NCBI GenBank assembly: GCA_002304935.1
Contig: DBPS01000042.1
Span: 1-6,619 of the forward strand
Origin: Candidatus Humimicrobium oleiphilum
GTDB lineage: Bacteria > Actinomycetota > Humimicrobiia > Humimicrobiales > Humimicrobiaceae
Direction of reading: 5' to 3'
Length of the DNA stretch: 6,619 nucleotides
Made by a program: the position numbers and the translations under genes. A model generated the notes under the pieces. That model was not told where the DNA came from and made no database searches. It saw only the letters and a program-made list of their open reading frames with translations. This document shows, piece by piece, positions 6,077 through 6,619 of this stretch; position 1 is the first letter of the stretch; each line of letters begins with the position of its first letter.

Positions 6077-6124
6077 AATTAATATAAGTAATTAGAATTA
6101 TTTTAATAATATCCTGATTTTAAT

Positions 6125-6619
6125 GTGAAAAAAAATATTATATTAAAAAAAGCAATAATTATCTATCTTATTCTGATATTAGCTCTGCTTGCCGTTATGA
6201 CCGCCTATATTTACGGTTTTCTCATAAGAAACAACCTTAAATACGAGAGAGAACATACTCTGAACACTCTTGATTCCTATAGAAGAATTATAAGCAAAGA
6301 AATCAAATCCCTGGATATTTTATGCAGGAATTTTGCTTACAGTGACAATATTTATGAATTTTCACAAAATAAAAACAAAGAATATATAGAATCCAACTTT
6401 TCTTCAGCTTCATTTGAAAGCAACAGGCTTGACTTCATTATCATAGCTGATAATTCCGGAAATCATTTATATTCACAAGAATACGATGAAAAAAACAATA
6501 CGCAGATTCCGCTATCCTCTGACATAACTGAATTTTTAAACAATAATCCACAGATAATGTTTGCCGGGACGAAATATCAGGATAAAGTAAACGGAATATT
6601 TAATATAAATGAAAAATAT
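6125..6619 (+). CDS. membrane sensor with CHASE4-like extracellular domain, N-terminal part
   Basis: The frame is open from GTG at 6125 to the window edge, giving 165 residues of a longer protein. After a basic start (MKKNIILKK) there is one hydrophobic segment at about 10-34, then charged sequence up to residue 66. CRNFAYSDNIYEF (67-79), YIESNFSSASFESNRLDFIII (87-107) and ADNSGNHLYS (108-117) follow, in the order and spacing of a CHASE4 domain, a putative extracytoplasmic ligand-binding module. CHASE4 proteins usually continue with a second membrane segment and a histidine kinase, GGDEF/EAL or methyl-accepting module, which lies beyond the window. GTG is chosen because an in-frame TAA occurs at 6107-6109 and the next Met (residue 25) falls inside the membrane segment. 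There is no Shine-Dalgarno; the ATG at 6123 runs straight into TGA. The call of a membrane receptor is firm, CHASE4 less so, and the output domain is unknown. Confidence 0.75.
   Translation, partial: MKKNIILKKAIIIYLILILALLAVMTAYIYGFLIRNNLKYEREHTLNTLDSYRRIISKEIKSLDILCRNFAYSDNIYEFSQNKNKEYIESNFSSASFESNRLDFIIIADNSGNHLYSQEYDEKNNTQIPLSSDITEFLNNNPQIMFAGTKYQDKVNGIFNINEKY

Larger units (their letters stand above)
5831..6124. other. divergent intergenic region, partly of extreme AT content
   Basis: This 294-base spacer lies between the XRE operon and the membrane sensor gene. From 5831 to 5900 it holds the upstream region of the XRE gene, including TATGTA (5865-5870) and its complement TACATA (5887-5892), a possible but weak operator. 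A G-rich island follows at 5901-5967. From 5971 to 6120 only about nine of 150 bases are G or C, and two strong palindromic elements lie there. No full-length gene is present. Confidence 0.75.

Noticed and set aside
5971..6120. AT-rich tract as a replication origin
   Set aside because: No DnaA-box cluster, origin-linked gene or archaeal origin repeat is seen around it.

Overview
The window is an AT-rich stretch (roughly one third G+C by eye) with six protein genes. Five are recognisable by family. The sixth, at the right edge, is identified only by its sensor-like N-terminus. No rRNA, tRNA, CRISPR array or insertion sequence was seen. The source is probably an uncultured anaerobic bacterium, though an archaeon cannot be excluded. 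PHP-fused family X polymerases and XRE regulators of this kind are mostly bacterial, and one very strong Shine-Dalgarno motif is present. On the other hand, DUF763 is common in archaea, most starts lack a clear Shine-Dalgarno, and two genes have a TATA-like box about 25 bases before the ATG.

Region 1-4482 looks like a DNA-repair cluster. On the minus strand, a DUF763 protein with a helix-hairpin-helix (1374-2459) is followed 39 bases later by a canonical bacterial-type DNA polymerase X with a PHP exonuclease domain (1-1334, cut by the window edge). Divergently, from a shared 202-base spacer, runs a second and clearly divergent PolX-PHP protein (2662-4482). The second copy keeps all nine PHP metal-binding positions. 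Its polymerase half is changed at the third catalytic carboxylate (D to E), at the YF steric-gate pair before TGS, and in two of three helix-hairpin-helix motifs. The arrangement suggests base-excision or gap repair: two PolX enzymes with 3' processing activity around an uncharacterised HhH protein whose C-terminal third resembles an HhH-GPD glycosylase motif.

Region 4533-5830 (minus strand) is a two-gene operon: an XRE-type regulator whose stop codon overlaps the start of a PflX-type (COG1313) radical SAM protein (TAATG). It converges on the second PolX with only 50 bases between.

Region 5831-6124 is a 294-base divergent spacer. It holds a small G-rich island with a near-perfect Shine-Dalgarno and a 15-codon reading frame. 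This is followed by about 150 bases at only about 6% G+C that contain a 26-base perfect palindrome and a 13-base perfect inverted repeat. From 6125 to the right edge runs the start of a membrane receptor with a CHASE4-like extracellular domain, probably the sensor part of a histidine kinase or cyclic-di-GMP enzyme.
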